Shown here in pieces: positions 17,707-26,264 of a DNA stretch of 64,000 bases; within the stretch, counting starts at the first letter, position 1, and every line of letters begins with the position of its first letter. A program made the position numbers and the translations under genes. The notes beneath the pieces are model-generated. The model ran no database searches. It had not been told where the DNA came from and saw only the letters and a program-made list of their open reading frames with translations. The stretch is taken from NCBI RefSeq assembly GCF_024347415.1, contig NZ_AP025477.1, positions 1,116,001 to 1,180,000 of the forward strand. The letters are read 5' to 3'. The DNA comes from Vibrio crassostreae. Its GTDB lineage: Bacteria; Pseudomonadota; Gammaproteobacteria; Enterobacterales; Vibrionaceae.

Positions 17707-18606
17707 ATGAATACTAAATCACAACCCATTGCGATAGTTACAGGCGCTAACGGTGGCATTGGAAAAAATTACACTCGTATGATGCTCGACGATGGATATC
17801 AAGTAGTTATGGCTGTGCGTAATGCGTCCGCAGGAGAATTGGTACGTGAAGAACTGCTCAAATCTCATCCGGACGCTTTAATCGATGTGCTAACGGTGGA
17901 TATGAGTAGCCTATCGTCAATTAAGGCGTTTTCTAAACAGGTAACCCAAAAATATACTCGGATTGATGTACTCGCTCACAACGCGGGTGTCTACTTTTTT
18001 GATAACAAGCGTCGAGAATCTGAGGATAGAATCGAGCTAAATGTTGCGGTCCATGTTGTTGGCCCGTATGCGTTAACAATGCAGTTACTACCACTACTAA
18101 AAGAAACTCGTGACTCACGAGTGATCACCATGTGTTCTACTGAACATCACGGGGCTGAATTGGATCTTAGTGATCTTCAAATGGCGGAAGATTTTGAACA
18201 AAAGGGCAACACAATCGCTTACGCTCGTAGTAAATTTGCAGGGCTGGCACTGAGTCACGCGATGGGAAGACAATTTGCAAAAGACGGATTCAATATTAAG
18301 GTAATTGCGGCGCATCCAGGCGTTTCTATTACGGGTATTCAGCATAAGGGTAACCCTACATTTATGCAGCGTGTTGCCATTTGGGTATATGGTAAATTAT
18401 TCGCAGCAACCCCAGCAGAGGCAGCAAAGCCACTTTATTTAGCCTCAACAATTGGAAACATGGGAGAGTTTTACGGCCCCACAGGGTTTAAGGAAATGAA
18501 AGGTAAGGCAGGACTCGTTCATCCGGAACCAGAGGCTCTTGATGAACAAGTAGGGACGAGCCTCATACGTCAAATGGCTACACTCAGTGGCGCTAATAGT
18601 GAATGA
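17707..18606 (+). CDS. Short-chain dehydrogenase/reductase
   Basis: A 299-residue SDR with a Rossmann fold. The cofactor turn TGANGGIGKNY is at residues 13-23 and NAG in LAHNAGVYF near residue 95. The catalytic region reads CSTEHHG, then YARSKFAG, giving the YxxxK pair. It resembles the retinol dehydrogenase/WW-oxidoreductase-like SDRs; the real substrate is unknown. The ribosome site AGAGGAG precedes the ATG at 17707. The divergent LysR gene probably regulates it, and the DoxX-like gene 137 bp downstream may be in the same unit. Confidence 0.82.
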   Translation: MNTKSQPIAIVTGANGGIGKNYTRMMLDDGYQVVMAVRNASAGELVREELLKSHPDALIDVLTVDMSSLSSIKAFSKQVTQKYTRIDVLAHNAGVYFFDNKRRESEDRIELNVAVHVVGPYALTMQLLPLLKETRDSRVITMCSTEHHGAELDLSDLQMAEDFEQKGNTIAYARSKFAGLALSHAMGRQFAKDGFNIKVIAAHPGVSITGIQHKGNPTFMQRVAIWVYGKLFAATPAEAAKPLYLASTIGNMGEFYGPTGFKEMKGKAGLVHPEPEALDEQVGTSLIRQMATLSGANSE

Positions 18607-18743
18607 CTGTATGATCATCTTTACTAAGCGAAATAGACTCGTTCATGAAATAAAATCTGAATACTATTTCTAAATATACCGACCATTAAGATGGTATCGA
18701 ACAACGACCTAACTACCGTCACTGTTCGTTGAGAGGTTAAACA

Positions 18744-19103
18744 ATGTTATTTATTCAAGGGTTACTCATTGCGTTTTTCTTATTTGCAAGCTCAATCAAA
18801 ATCTTTGGTTGGCTAAATAAAATCTATGAACCACAATTAGCATTTTTCCGCCGCTACGGACTTAATCGTGCGGCGATGTTTGCGGTGGGAGTGGTTGAAG
18901 CAACAGGTGCGATAGTGATGTTAGCTGGTATGATTACTGAAGACTCATTGTTAAGCGCCGTTGGTGCAAGTTTCATTGCTTTTACTTCAGTAGGCGCAAT
19001 ATTCTTTCATTTCCGTTTTGACACTTGGAAAGATGCAATACCGTCGATAGTGACGCTTCTTCTTTCTGTTCTGATTTGGTCACCACAATTAGAGATGCTT
19101 TAA
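18744..19103 (+). CDS. DoxX-like membrane protein
   Basis: A 119-residue protein with four hydrophobic segments of the DoxX type (FASSIKIFGWLNK at the N-terminus, then VGVVEATGAIVMLAGM). Family members sit in the inner membrane; some are linked to thiosulfate:quinone oxidation or oxidative stress, but most have no known role. GAGAGG lies eight bases before the ATG at 18744. It ends 16 bp before the second copy of the ackA-type terminator, so it borrows that hairpin for transcription end and marks the right edge of module A. Confidence 0.75.
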   Translation: MLFIQGLLIAFFLFASSIKIFGWLNKIYEPQLAFFRRYGLNRAAMFAVGVVEATGAIVMLAGMITEDSLLSAVGASFIAFTSVGAIFFHFRFDTWKDAIPSIVTLLLSVLIWSPQLEML

Positions 19104-19118
19104 CCATACATATAAAAC

Positions 19119-19236
19119 AAAAAAGCGAGCCACTTGGGCTCGCTCTCAAATCATCTATATTTGCTTAAGCGGTTGCTTAGATTACAGAAGCTCTACCGAC
19201 TGTTGAGCAATAACGAACTCTTCGTTGGTTGGCAAT
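19119..19236 (-). pseudogene. Copy of ackA 3' end plus its terminator (copy 2)
   Basis: The hairpin GCGAGCC/GGCTCGC at 19125-19143 matches the ackA terminator. On the minus strand 19182-19232 still reads PTNEEFVIAQQSVELL followed by TAA, exactly the last 16 residues of AckA. Against ackA, 66 of 72 bases agree, and the three differences inside the codons are all synonymous. Homology stops just upstream of the PT codons. This is not a drifting dead copy but looks like the end of another functional ackA allele. The rest of 19237-19415 shows no gene. Confidence 0.85.
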
Positions 19237-19415
19237 CTAATAATACTGCTTTCACATATTCCACTACCATTCAATATTTTACCAAGCTAGCTGCAACATA
19301 GCCAAAAGCGTTCAAATGCACATTCCACACCATGTTTCAAATCTTGTAAAATTATCTCAGTTGATGACTAAATATAGACATAGCTGCCAATAATTTAAAA
19401 AGGATAAGTACCCTA

Positions 19416-20135
19416 CTAATTAAAGCGGTAGTAGAAGCCTAAAATTGCATCATAACTTGCGTCATTTTCCATATCTTTAAGCATTAGGTAAGGCTCTAAA
19501 CCTGACTCCCCCATGTATCCAACATAAAACTCATGGCTCACAAGATAGTTATCTGACACTAAATGACCAGCTTTAACGACATCTCTCGTTATATCATTTT
19601 GAGCGTAATTTAGGCCGGTGCGGTACACCAAATTGAGGTTTTTTATAGGTTGATAAACAAATTTCGCTCGCGCCCGGTACATGCCGATAATGGTCTCGTT
19701 GACCACGTCTTGCGTTGCCATTAAATCAAAAGTTGTCATAAAGTTTGGTAGAACAAGATAGTTAAAAGTTGCGCCACCCCAAATTGCGCCAGCCTCCGTC
19801 TTAAAATCATCTGAAATGCCCAACTGCTTCGCAATAGCAGCATAGTTGTCACCCATAGATTCATACGCTAGACCGAAATCAAACTCTGCGCTCATTTTCT
19901 CAGACAAAGGCATACGATACTTACCGTAAGCCGTTGCGAGGTTGTACTCTAACCCTGCAGTCTCTTTGTTGCCTTCAACACTAAAAATACCTGCAACAGA
20001 ATCCGTCATTTTCACTTCGGTCTCTAACTTGTAAATATCTCGGTTGACACCACTTTCAAGTCGAATGTAATCCGCCGCTGCAACTTGGAAAGAGAGTCCT
20101 AGAGCTGCGCACATCATCGTTTTTGTTAGTTTCAT
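19416..20135 (-). CDS. Outer-membrane beta-barrel protein
   Basis: A 239-residue protein with a signal peptide (MKLTKTMMCAALGLSFQVAAA) and alternating hydrophobic strands that end in FYYRFN, an outer-membrane barrel ending. It resembles small substrate-specific porins such as the KdgM type, but I cannot confirm the family. The ATG at 20135 is preferred because the signal peptide begins there; an upstream in-frame ATG at 20186 would add 17 residues before it. It lies 87 bp after the sulfatase gene on the same strand and may be the last gene of the maturase-sulfatase unit, giving uptake of sulfated oligosaccharides or release products. Confidence 0.7.
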   Translation of the reverse strand: MKLTKTMMCAALGLSFQVAAADYIRLESGVNRDIYKLETEVKMTDSVAGIFSVEGNKETAGLEYNLATAYGKYRMPLSEKMSAEFDFGLAYESMGDNYAAIAKQLGISDDFKTEAGAIWGGATFNYLVLPNFMTTFDLMATQDVVNETIIGMYRARAKFVYQPIKNLNLVYRTGLNYAQNDITRDVVKAGHLVSDNYLVSHEFYVGYMGESGLEPYLMLKDMENDASYDAILGFYYRFN

Positions 20136-20222
20136 CTGCTTTATTCTTAATATTTGAATATCATTATGGACATGACCGCTACCCACTAGCGGTCATGGAA
20201 GTTAAAAAGGTGGTCAGCTTCG

Positions 20223-21668
20223 TTACTTCTTGGCGTTATAACCTTTGAAGTCAGCGCCAGTTGGGATGTTCGGGTACTGGTGCATTGAACGAGCAGTTTC
20301 AGCGATGATCTTGCCAATCGGCTGTACTAGCCATGAGTGTTGGTAACCTTCATTGGCCCAGATTTCGTATTGTTCACCCGGATCACGCTCAAGATCGTAA
20401 ATCAAAGGAAAGGTAAGCGTTTCAAATCGGCCATGGGTCTCATAGGCAACTTTGAAATGCATCTTGTAGTTGTTCCATTTCACCGCAAATAACTCATCGT
20501 TCACGTACGTCAGAACATAGTTGCGGTTAGATTTATCGCTGTTACCTAAAATAAAGTCACTTTGATCGATCGAGTCGATAGGACGATCGGTTGGGATTTT
20601 GTCTTCATTACCAGTCAAATGCGCTAGGGTGCTGAACCAATCCAGATCAGAAATAATCTCATCGGTTACCTGCCCTGCCTCAACTTTGTTGCCGTAACGC
20701 ACTACCGCCGGAGTACGCATTCCCCCTTCAAAAGCGGTACTTAAACCACCTCGCCATGGGCCATTGCTGCCTAAAGGCTCTTCACCTGGTTTTAAGATAT
20801 TGCCTTCAACAATGTTGCCTGAGCCGTTATCGCCAGCAATGATGACGATGGTGTTATCTAACTGGCCACTTTGCTTTAAAGCCGTCATCAAACGACCGAT
20901 ATTATGATCGAGTTCAAGTTGAGTATCGGCATAAGTACCTTGTTTCGACTTACCTTTAAACTCATCCGACACGGTGTATGGCGAATGGAAAGTAGTGAAG
21001 CCAACATAGGTATAGAAAGGTTTGTCTTGGCTGATACTTTGGTTGATGAACTCAATGGTTTTATCCACCAGCTCTGCATCCATTCCCTTTTTGGTGTCTA
21101 GATTAAACTCTTTCACTTTTTCAGGCTTGCCTCCTTTGACACCTTGCCAAATGTAAGGAATCTCAGCGACACTTGAGTCGAAGTCTTTACTACTGGTGTA
21201 ACCAGCCTCATCCGAGCCACCTCGGTAGCCGTACCAATCGTCATAACCTTGGTCGATTGGTAAGCGACCATCGACAGAGCCGATGTGCCACTTGCCATAC
21301 AAAGCCGTTTTGTAACCATCGTCACTGAGCATTTCTGCAATGGTGTATTCCCAAGGAGCTAGGCCATCAGCCACACCTTTTAGAATTGGCACCTTGTACG
21401 TACCTGAACGAATCGGAAGACGCCCCGTGTGCATTGCAGCTCGGCTTGGCGTACATTGGTTTTGAACGTTGTAGTTGAGAAAGCGGATTCCCTCTTCTGC
21501 CACTTTATCAATCTCTGGGGTTGGGATTTGACCGCCTTGGCTAGAGATATCGCCCCAGCCCCAGTTATCTACCATTAAGAACATTACGTTTGGCTTTTCA
21601 GCAGCTTGGGCGGTATGAGCGACACCAAGCGCCCCCGCAACCGAGAGTGCAACTAATTTTTTACGCAT
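20223..21668 (-). CDS. Secreted Cys-type sulfatase
   Basis: A 481-residue sulfatase with a signal peptide (residues 1-23). The activation motif is C72-T-P-S-R followed by AAMHTGR, the cysteine form whose C72 is converted to formylglycine. Metal-site segments are VDNWGWGD near residues 33-40 and AGDNGSGN near 310. The second sulfatase at 26265 is a paralogue with the same DNWGWGD and NVQNQCTP segments. The maturase gene lies only 19 bp upstream, so both are made together. It probably removes sulfate from a polysaccharide or aryl ester in the periplasm; the exact substrate cannot be read from the sequence. Ribosome site AAAGGTAGAG. Confidence 0.88.
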   Translation of the reverse strand: MRKKLVALSVAGALGVAHTAQAAEKPNVMFLMVDNWGWGDISSQGGQIPTPEIDKVAEEGIRFLNYNVQNQCTPSRAAMHTGRLPIRSGTYKVPILKGVADGLAPWEYTIAEMLSDDGYKTALYGKWHIGSVDGRLPIDQGYDDWYGYRGGSDEAGYTSSKDFDSSVAEIPYIWQGVKGGKPEKVKEFNLDTKKGMDAELVDKTIEFINQSISQDKPFYTYVGFTTFHSPYTVSDEFKGKSKQGTYADTQLELDHNIGRLMTALKQSGQLDNTIVIIAGDNGSGNIVEGNILKPGEEPLGSNGPWRGGLSTAFEGGMRTPAVVRYGNKVEAGQVTDEIISDLDWFSTLAHLTGNEDKIPTDRPIDSIDQSDFILGNSDKSNRNYVLTYVNDELFAVKWNNYKMHFKVAYETHGRFETLTFPLIYDLERDPGEQYEIWANEGYQHSWLVQPIGKIIAETARSMHQYPNIPTGADFKGYNAKK

Positions 21669-21687
21669 AGAGCTCTACCTTTCTAAT

Positions 21688-22953
21688 TTAAGATTTATTT
21701 GTTTTAAATTGACCGTGTTTCACTGGAAGCGAGTTAACTCGCAGAAGATGGGCGAGTTTCTCGTCAATATGGCGGAAAAAGTCGTACCACCCTTCACACA
21801 AATAGTTGTGGCCACGCTCGCCTGATGAAGACGAAATAATGCGATTTTTTGGACACTCACCAAAGCATGCAAATTGATAAGGGCATGCTCGGCATTGAGC
21901 TGTTAACGACTTGCTTTTGGCATAACCAAAGGCTTGCTGAACAGCACTAAACGCCATCTCATCGAGTGATGATTGGTGAATATTTCCTGCTAAGTAATCT
22001 GGATAAACAAAGTGGTCACAGCGGTAAACATCCCCGTTGGGCTCGATGGCTAAACCTTTGCCACACATCTCACCTAGGGTGCAGAGCGGGTTATGCTCTC
22101 CCATCCAAGTAGCAAACAGCGCCTCAAAATACTGCACATGAACACGGCCAACATCATAGCGATACCACTCATCAAAGACCGTTTTTAAGAACGATCCCCA
22201 ATCTTTGGCTTCAACAGACCAATGCTCGACAATTGAGTCTGGGTGAGATGGCGATAAGCGAGGGTCGCCTTGCATACATTGGCTTGCTTGTGGTGATTGT
22301 GTACGAAACGTTTTGGGTTCAACAATTGGGATAAACTGAATCAGTGGCGATTGCACCACATCACGCAGAAAGCGATACACTTCAAGCGACGATTGGCTCG
22401 TCAGGCGATTCACGCAGGTTAAAGTGCAAAATGAAACTTCATGTTTTTTAAGGAGTTCAATTGCTCCCATGACTTGCTGCCAAGTGCCTCGGCCTGCGCG
22501 ATTGGTACGATAGGTATTGTGTAGCATCTCGTCACCATCAATACTGATGCCAACAAGAAACTGATGTTTTGCTAAAAATTGACACCACTCATCGTTAAGT
22601 AGAGTGCCATTAGTTTGCAGGTCGTTCAGGACCTCTACATCTTTAGGACAATACTTTTTCTGTAATCGAACAACTGTACGGAAGTAGTCCAAACCCAACA
22701 TTGTTGGTTCTCCTCCCTGCCATGAAAAATTAACTTGAGGAGCATTATGAGCTGCAAAATATTGCTTGATGTAGGCTTCTAGGCTTTCTTCATTCATTTG
22801 TTCGCATGCACCAAGGCGATCCGCCAGCAATTCTTCTTTACTGAGGTAATAACAATATTGACAATCAAGATTGCACTTTGCCCCAATAGGTTTCGCCATG
22901 ACATGCATATTTTTCTTTACTTTTTTATTAAAACACTGAGTGGTTAAAATCAT
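21688..22953 (-). CDS. Anaerobic sulfatase-maturating enzyme (radical SAM, SPASM)
   Basis: A 421-residue radical SAM protein. The cluster motif is C27-N-L-D-C31-Q-Y-C34, followed by GGEPTML, which binds S-adenosylmethionine. The C-terminal SPASM region has CTLGEMCGKG, CDHFVYP and CRACPYQFACFGEC, giving ligands for two further iron-sulfur clusters. The family converts the active-site cysteine or serine of sulfatases to formylglycine in the cytoplasm without oxygen. Its targets should be the two Cys-type sulfatases here. The start at 22953 is uncertain; an internal ATG 15 codons later (MHVMAKP) fits the family start better, with no strong ribosome site for either. Confidence 0.88.
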   Translation of the reverse strand: MILTTQCFNKKVKKNMHVMAKPIGAKCNLDCQYCYYLSKEELLADRLGACEQMNEESLEAYIKQYFAAHNAPQVNFSWQGGEPTMLGLDYFRTVVRLQKKYCPKDVEVLNDLQTNGTLLNDEWCQFLAKHQFLVGISIDGDEMLHNTYRTNRAGRGTWQQVMGAIELLKKHEVSFCTLTCVNRLTSQSSLEVYRFLRDVVQSPLIQFIPIVEPKTFRTQSPQASQCMQGDPRLSPSHPDSIVEHWSVEAKDWGSFLKTVFDEWYRYDVGRVHVQYFEALFATWMGEHNPLCTLGEMCGKGLAIEPNGDVYRCDHFVYPDYLAGNIHQSSLDEMAFSAVQQAFGYAKSKSLTAQCRACPYQFACFGECPKNRIISSSSGERGHNYLCEGWYDFFRHIDEKLAHLLRVNSLPVKHGQFKTNKS

Positions 22954-23117
22954 ATTTTTCGCCTTAGCTATATTTAAACAGCCCTATATATTTTCAAGTA
23001 AGAAGTACGAACAGATATATCTTGGCGGAAATAATACATATATATAAGGAAAAACTGATTTTCCCCTCAGGCAAATTAGCTCTGATAATATTCTATTAAA
23101 TTCGTTGGAGTATATTT

Positions 23118-23507
23118 ATGAAAAAAACGCTCTTAGTAGCAGGAATAGTAGTTGCGTATGTAGGAATGGGAATGTTGGTCTGCCCGTTTGAATTTTTTGA
23201 CTTTAATTCAGGCGTACCTTTCACGTACTCTGTAGATAGGGCTAGTGAGTTTAGAGGAGTAGGCGCATTCATCTTGCTTTGCGGCCTATTTATCACTTTT
23301 GGAGCCATACTGAACAAACAATTAAACAATATGTATTTATTGTCCTTAGCAATTTACGCCAGTTTTTCGTCAGGTCGAATCACAAGCTTAATTATTGATG
23401 GCATTCCAAACCAAACCATCTCCCTTATTTTAGGCATCGAAGTCGTTATATTCATTGCATGCTTAATTAGTTTTTTAAAACACCGAACAACCAATAAACC
23501 TATTTAA
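23118..23507 (+). CDS. Small membrane protein, DUF4345-like
   Basis: A 129-residue protein with four hydrophobic segments (about residues 4-22, 50-66, 70-90, 98-118). The segment RASEFRGVGAFILLCGLF between helices is like that of the DUF4345 family, whose function is unknown. GGAG lies eight bases before the ATG at 23118. It is divergent from the maturase and 51 bp upstream of the CydA-like gene, so the two are probably co-transcribed. The stretch 22954-23117 between the divergent genes is AT-rich; I see no FNR-type box in it. Confidence 0.65.
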   Translation: MKKTLLVAGIVVAYVGMGMLVCPFEFFDFNSGVPFTYSVDRASEFRGVGAFILLCGLFITFGAILNKQLNNMYLLSLAIYASFSSGRITSLIIDGIPNQTISLILGIEVVIFIACLISFLKHRTTNKPI

Positions 23508-23558
23508 TTATTTTCTAATTAAATAACCCCCCAATAATTATCTCTATAGGTATTGAAG

Positions 23559-25091
23559 ATGGACTATATCGATCTTGTCGATAATGCTCGTTTAGAATTT
23601 GCATTTAGTATGACGTCCCACCATGTGTGGGTGCCCATTTATCTAGGTGCCGCTTTAGTCGCAGCAATCCTCGAAACACTTTATGTAACAACAGGTCGTA
23701 TCGACTACAAAACATCCTCTATGTACATCAGTAAAATGCTGTTGCCGACTTTTATCGTAATTATATTTTTGGGTATTGCCACTCCCCCATTTTCTGATGA
23801 TTGGACAGTATGGTGGAGTTACGTCAAGGTACTTGACCCAGAAGACCTCACAGGTCGAATTCCTTCGACTTTAATTGTTGTCACTCTGATTGCGTTTATT
23901 ACCAGCCAAGCAGGGTGGAAGCGACTACCACCTAAAATTCATGTTATTGCAACTTGGATCTTACCTTTAATGCCTGCAATAGCGGAATCTTCTGCTATTG
24001 CAGTTAATGGTTGGATGCACGCACCTCATACCACATCATCATTTGATTTGGATACCTTGATGTATGTTCGTGACAGCTTCTCCGCTTACTTCTTCCAACC
24101 AATGACTGCCTTACGCTTTGCACATAACTTTGCAGCAACTTACATTGTCGGTATTGCTGCCGTGTTAAGTATGAGCTGCTACTTTTTGCTGCGTAACAAA
24201 CATGCGTTCTTCGTTCAAAAAACGGTACTTATCGCCTCTGTCAGCGGTTTGCTCCTTTCTCTGTTTTTAGCCGTAGCCGGGGATGAACAAGGTAGAGCGG
24301 TAGCAGAAACTCAGCCAATGAAACTGGCCCAGCTTGAAGCTCTGTGGGAAACAGATGCAGACCCACACTTGGTTCTATTTGCCATTCCTGATATGAAAGA
24401 GATGACGAACAAGTACGAGATTTCCGTACCCTACATTCTTGGCTTTCTATTAGGTAGCGATGACGAAAACCCTATTAAAGGCATTAAACAGCTACTAGAA
24501 GAAAACGAACAACGAGTGCGTAGCGGTATGATCGCCTACCAAGCCATGCAGGAATACCAACAAGACCGCGCCAATCAAGAAGCTGAGCATCGCCTGCTTG
24601 CGCATCATAAAGATCTTGGCTTTGCTTACCTATTGGGTAAATACACCGATGACATTTTGTCTGCAACCGATGCGGATATTAAAAATGCCGCCAAAGACAC
24701 CATGACGAACGTCACTTTCTTGTTCTTTAGCTTCCGCATTATGGTTGGCTTGGGGATTCTGCTGACAGGTGTATTTGCTTACTGGTCAGTGAAGAGCTAC
24801 AAAAACTCGCTTGATACCGCTTCACCTTGGATGATTAAGTTCTCAATGCTTGCGCTTCCAATGGCGTTAGTAGCTTATTTGGTCGGCTGGGCGCTGTCAG
24901 AGGTGGGACGCCAACCTTGGATCATTTATGAAGTTTTACCGACCTTTACTGGTGGGGGCGACTATCAAAACGGCCAGTCGGCAGGCTTCCCTATGGACAC
25001 ACTCGTTATGATCACAGCAGTGCTGTTCTCAAGCCTGAGCCTCTATATTGCATGGTTGATTCGCCGTGGCCCACAACTGACTAACAAGTAA
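23559..25091 (+). CDS. Lone CydA-like protein (cytochrome bd oxidase subunit I paralogue) without cydB
   Basis: A 510-residue protein collinear with E. coli CydA, including a long quinol loop and GRQPW at 450-454. With the start at ATG 23559, the haem b558 ligands are kept (H189, M395), as are the N-terminal haem histidine (H21, matching H19), the quinol-site pair K255/E260 and E458 (matching E445). However, the segment that should carry E74, E99 and E107 is strongly changed (ATPPFSDDW... then DPEDLTGRIPSTL) and I find no equivalent of these glutamates; E99 is a ligand of a high-spin haem in E. coli. No cydB follows: only a 29-residue CydX-like peptide and a terminator. It may be a quinol-oxidising haem protein with altered or no oxygen chemistry. 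A TTG at 23553 is an alternative start. Confidence 0.82.
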   Translation: MDYIDLVDNARLEFAFSMTSHHVWVPIYLGAALVAAILETLYVTTGRIDYKTSSMYISKMLLPTFIVIIFLGIATPPFSDDWTVWWSYVKVLDPEDLTGRIPSTLIVVTLIAFITSQAGWKRLPPKIHVIATWILPLMPAIAESSAIAVNGWMHAPHTTSSFDLDTLMYVRDSFSAYFFQPMTALRFAHNFAATYIVGIAAVLSMSCYFLLRNKHAFFVQKTVLIASVSGLLLSLFLAVAGDEQGRAVAETQPMKLAQLEALWETDADPHLVLFAIPDMKEMTNKYEISVPYILGFLLGSDDENPIKGIKQLLEENEQRVRSGMIAYQAMQEYQQDRANQEAEHRLLAHHKDLGFAYLLGKYTDDILSATDADIKNAAKDTMTNVTFLFFSFRIMVGLGILLTGVFAYWSVKSYKNSLDTASPWMIKFSMLALPMALVAYLVGWALSEVGRQPWIIYEVLPTFTGGGDYQNGQSAGFPMDTLVMITAVLFSSLSLYIAWLIRRGPQLTNK

Positions 25092-25100
25092 GGATTCATT

Positions 25101-25190
25101 ATGATTTGGTACATTGCGTTTTATACCACGCTGATTGTCTCGGTCGTGCTGATCGCCAAAATAGATAAGCGCCACAACGAGCAAGATTGA
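25101..25190 (+). CDS. CydX-like 29-residue membrane peptide
   Basis: A short gene 9 bp after the CydA-like gene, with AAGGA six bases before its ATG. The product begins MIWYIAFYTT, has one membrane helix (about residues 4-19) and a charged tail (KIDKRHNEQD). This is the layout of CydX/YbgT peptides, which start MWYF and stabilise the haems of bd oxidase by packing on CydA. Its presence shows the locus kept the small subunit while lacking subunit II. Coding is supported by the ribosome site, spacing and the terminator just after; the family call is by resemblance of a very short sequence. Confidence 0.68.
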   Translation: MIWYIAFYTTLIVSVVLIAKIDKRHNEQD

Positions 25191-25197
25191 TAACAAA

Positions 25198-25229
25198 AAG
25201 GCCAAGCATTCACCCTGTCGTTTGGCCTT
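25198..25229 (+). terminator. Terminator of the CydA-like unit
   Basis: AAGGCCAA pairs with TTGGCCTT around a 16-base loop, 8 bp after the CydX-like gene. It closes the unit and shows that no cydB belongs to this transcript. Confidence 0.7.
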
Positions 25230-25324
25230 ATTCGATCAATACTGCTTATAATTGACGTACGATAATCTTTGATATTTAGGATGGCTGTAAAATACCAACC
25301 ATCACTTTTACTTGTTGAGCTATC

Positions 25325-26221
25325 ATGCTGAGTATCAATTTTGATCTAAACCTAATCCGAGTGTTCCTGACTATCGCTGAAACTCAAAACATCAGTGCAG
25401 CAGCAAAACGATTAGGGAAAACACCCAGTGCCTTATCAAAAAGCTTACAAAAGCTACGCGATGAAACGGGCGATCAACTATTTATTCGCAGATCCTCCGG
25501 CCTCTCACCAACACCGTATGCGGTGATGCTAGAACGAAAGCTCAAAGCGGTACGAAGTGATATTCAAATAGCCTTTGCCAATGAGAAATTTGAGCCTAAA
25601 GATTTTCAGGGTGAGATCGTGATTGCTATCAATGCGGCTCTACAAGACATTTTTCAACCACACTTAATGCAAATGTTGGCATCTCACGCCCCTAAAGCAA
25701 CCTTCAGTTTCATTAATCGCCAAGCGTCAACTTATCAAGACTTACTTGCTGAAAAAGTGCACGTTGCAGTTGGTTTTTGGAGTGATGTTTGCTCAAAGGA
25801 AATCAAACAAAAGGTGATTGGTGAGAACCGATTTTCTTTGTATGCAAGAAAAGAGCACCCTGCGACCACCCTCGAAGAAGCGTTACGTTCCCCATTAGCC
25901 ATACTACGTGTCAATGGATGGAACTCGGAATACATTAACTTCTCTCAGCACTTAACGCGTGAAGGTCTTGCTCATCATATTCAATTTAAGTTTGAAGATC
26001 TTAACGCTTTCTTAAGCTGCATAGAAAATACCAATTGCGTAACCCCACTTCCATACTTTCCGAAATTAGAAGAGTTTAAGCGCTTCGCTCTTGATAAGTT
26101 CGAATGCGACATCAAACTCGTTGCTTGCCACCCATCAAGCCACCGCGATGCAGCACTTAATCAATGGTTAGTTAAAACCATTGAGAAAGCGTACAAAGCA
26201 AACATAGAGTTAACAAAATAA
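25325..26221 (+). CDS. LysR-family transcriptional regulator
   Basis: A 298-residue LysR protein with the helix-turn-helix in the first 60 residues (LIRVFLTIAETQNISAAAKRLGKTPSALSKSLQKL) and an effector domain after about residue 90. It lies inside module B, downstream of the CydA-like unit and convergent with the second sulfatase gene. By location it is the best candidate for the regulator of the sulfatase and CydA-like genes, but no operator is evident. TGAG precedes the ATG at 25325. Confidence 0.82.
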   Translation: MLSINFDLNLIRVFLTIAETQNISAAAKRLGKTPSALSKSLQKLRDETGDQLFIRRSSGLSPTPYAVMLERKLKAVRSDIQIAFANEKFEPKDFQGEIVIAINAALQDIFQPHLMQMLASHAPKATFSFINRQASTYQDLLAEKVHVAVGFWSDVCSKEIKQKVIGENRFSLYARKEHPATTLEEALRSPLAILRVNGWNSEYINFSQHLTREGLAHHIQFKFEDLNAFLSCIENTNCVTPLPYFPKLEEFKRFALDKFECDIKLVACHPSSHRDAALNQWLVKTIEKAYKANIELTK

Positions 26222-26228
26222 ACACAAA

Positions 26229-26246
26229 AAGGGAGTAAACTCCCTT
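26229..26246. terminator. Hairpin between LysR gene and convergent sulfatase
   Basis: AAGGGAGT and ACTCCCTT with a very short loop, preceded by A-rich and followed by AT-rich sequence. It can act in both directions for the two convergent genes. Confidence 0.6.
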
Positions 26247-26264
26247 AAATATATTTGTTATTCG

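Noticed and set aside
22954..23117. FNR or ArcA site between the maturase and the CydA-like unit
   Set aside because: No TTGAT-N4-ATCAA-like sequence was found; the region is simply AT-rich.
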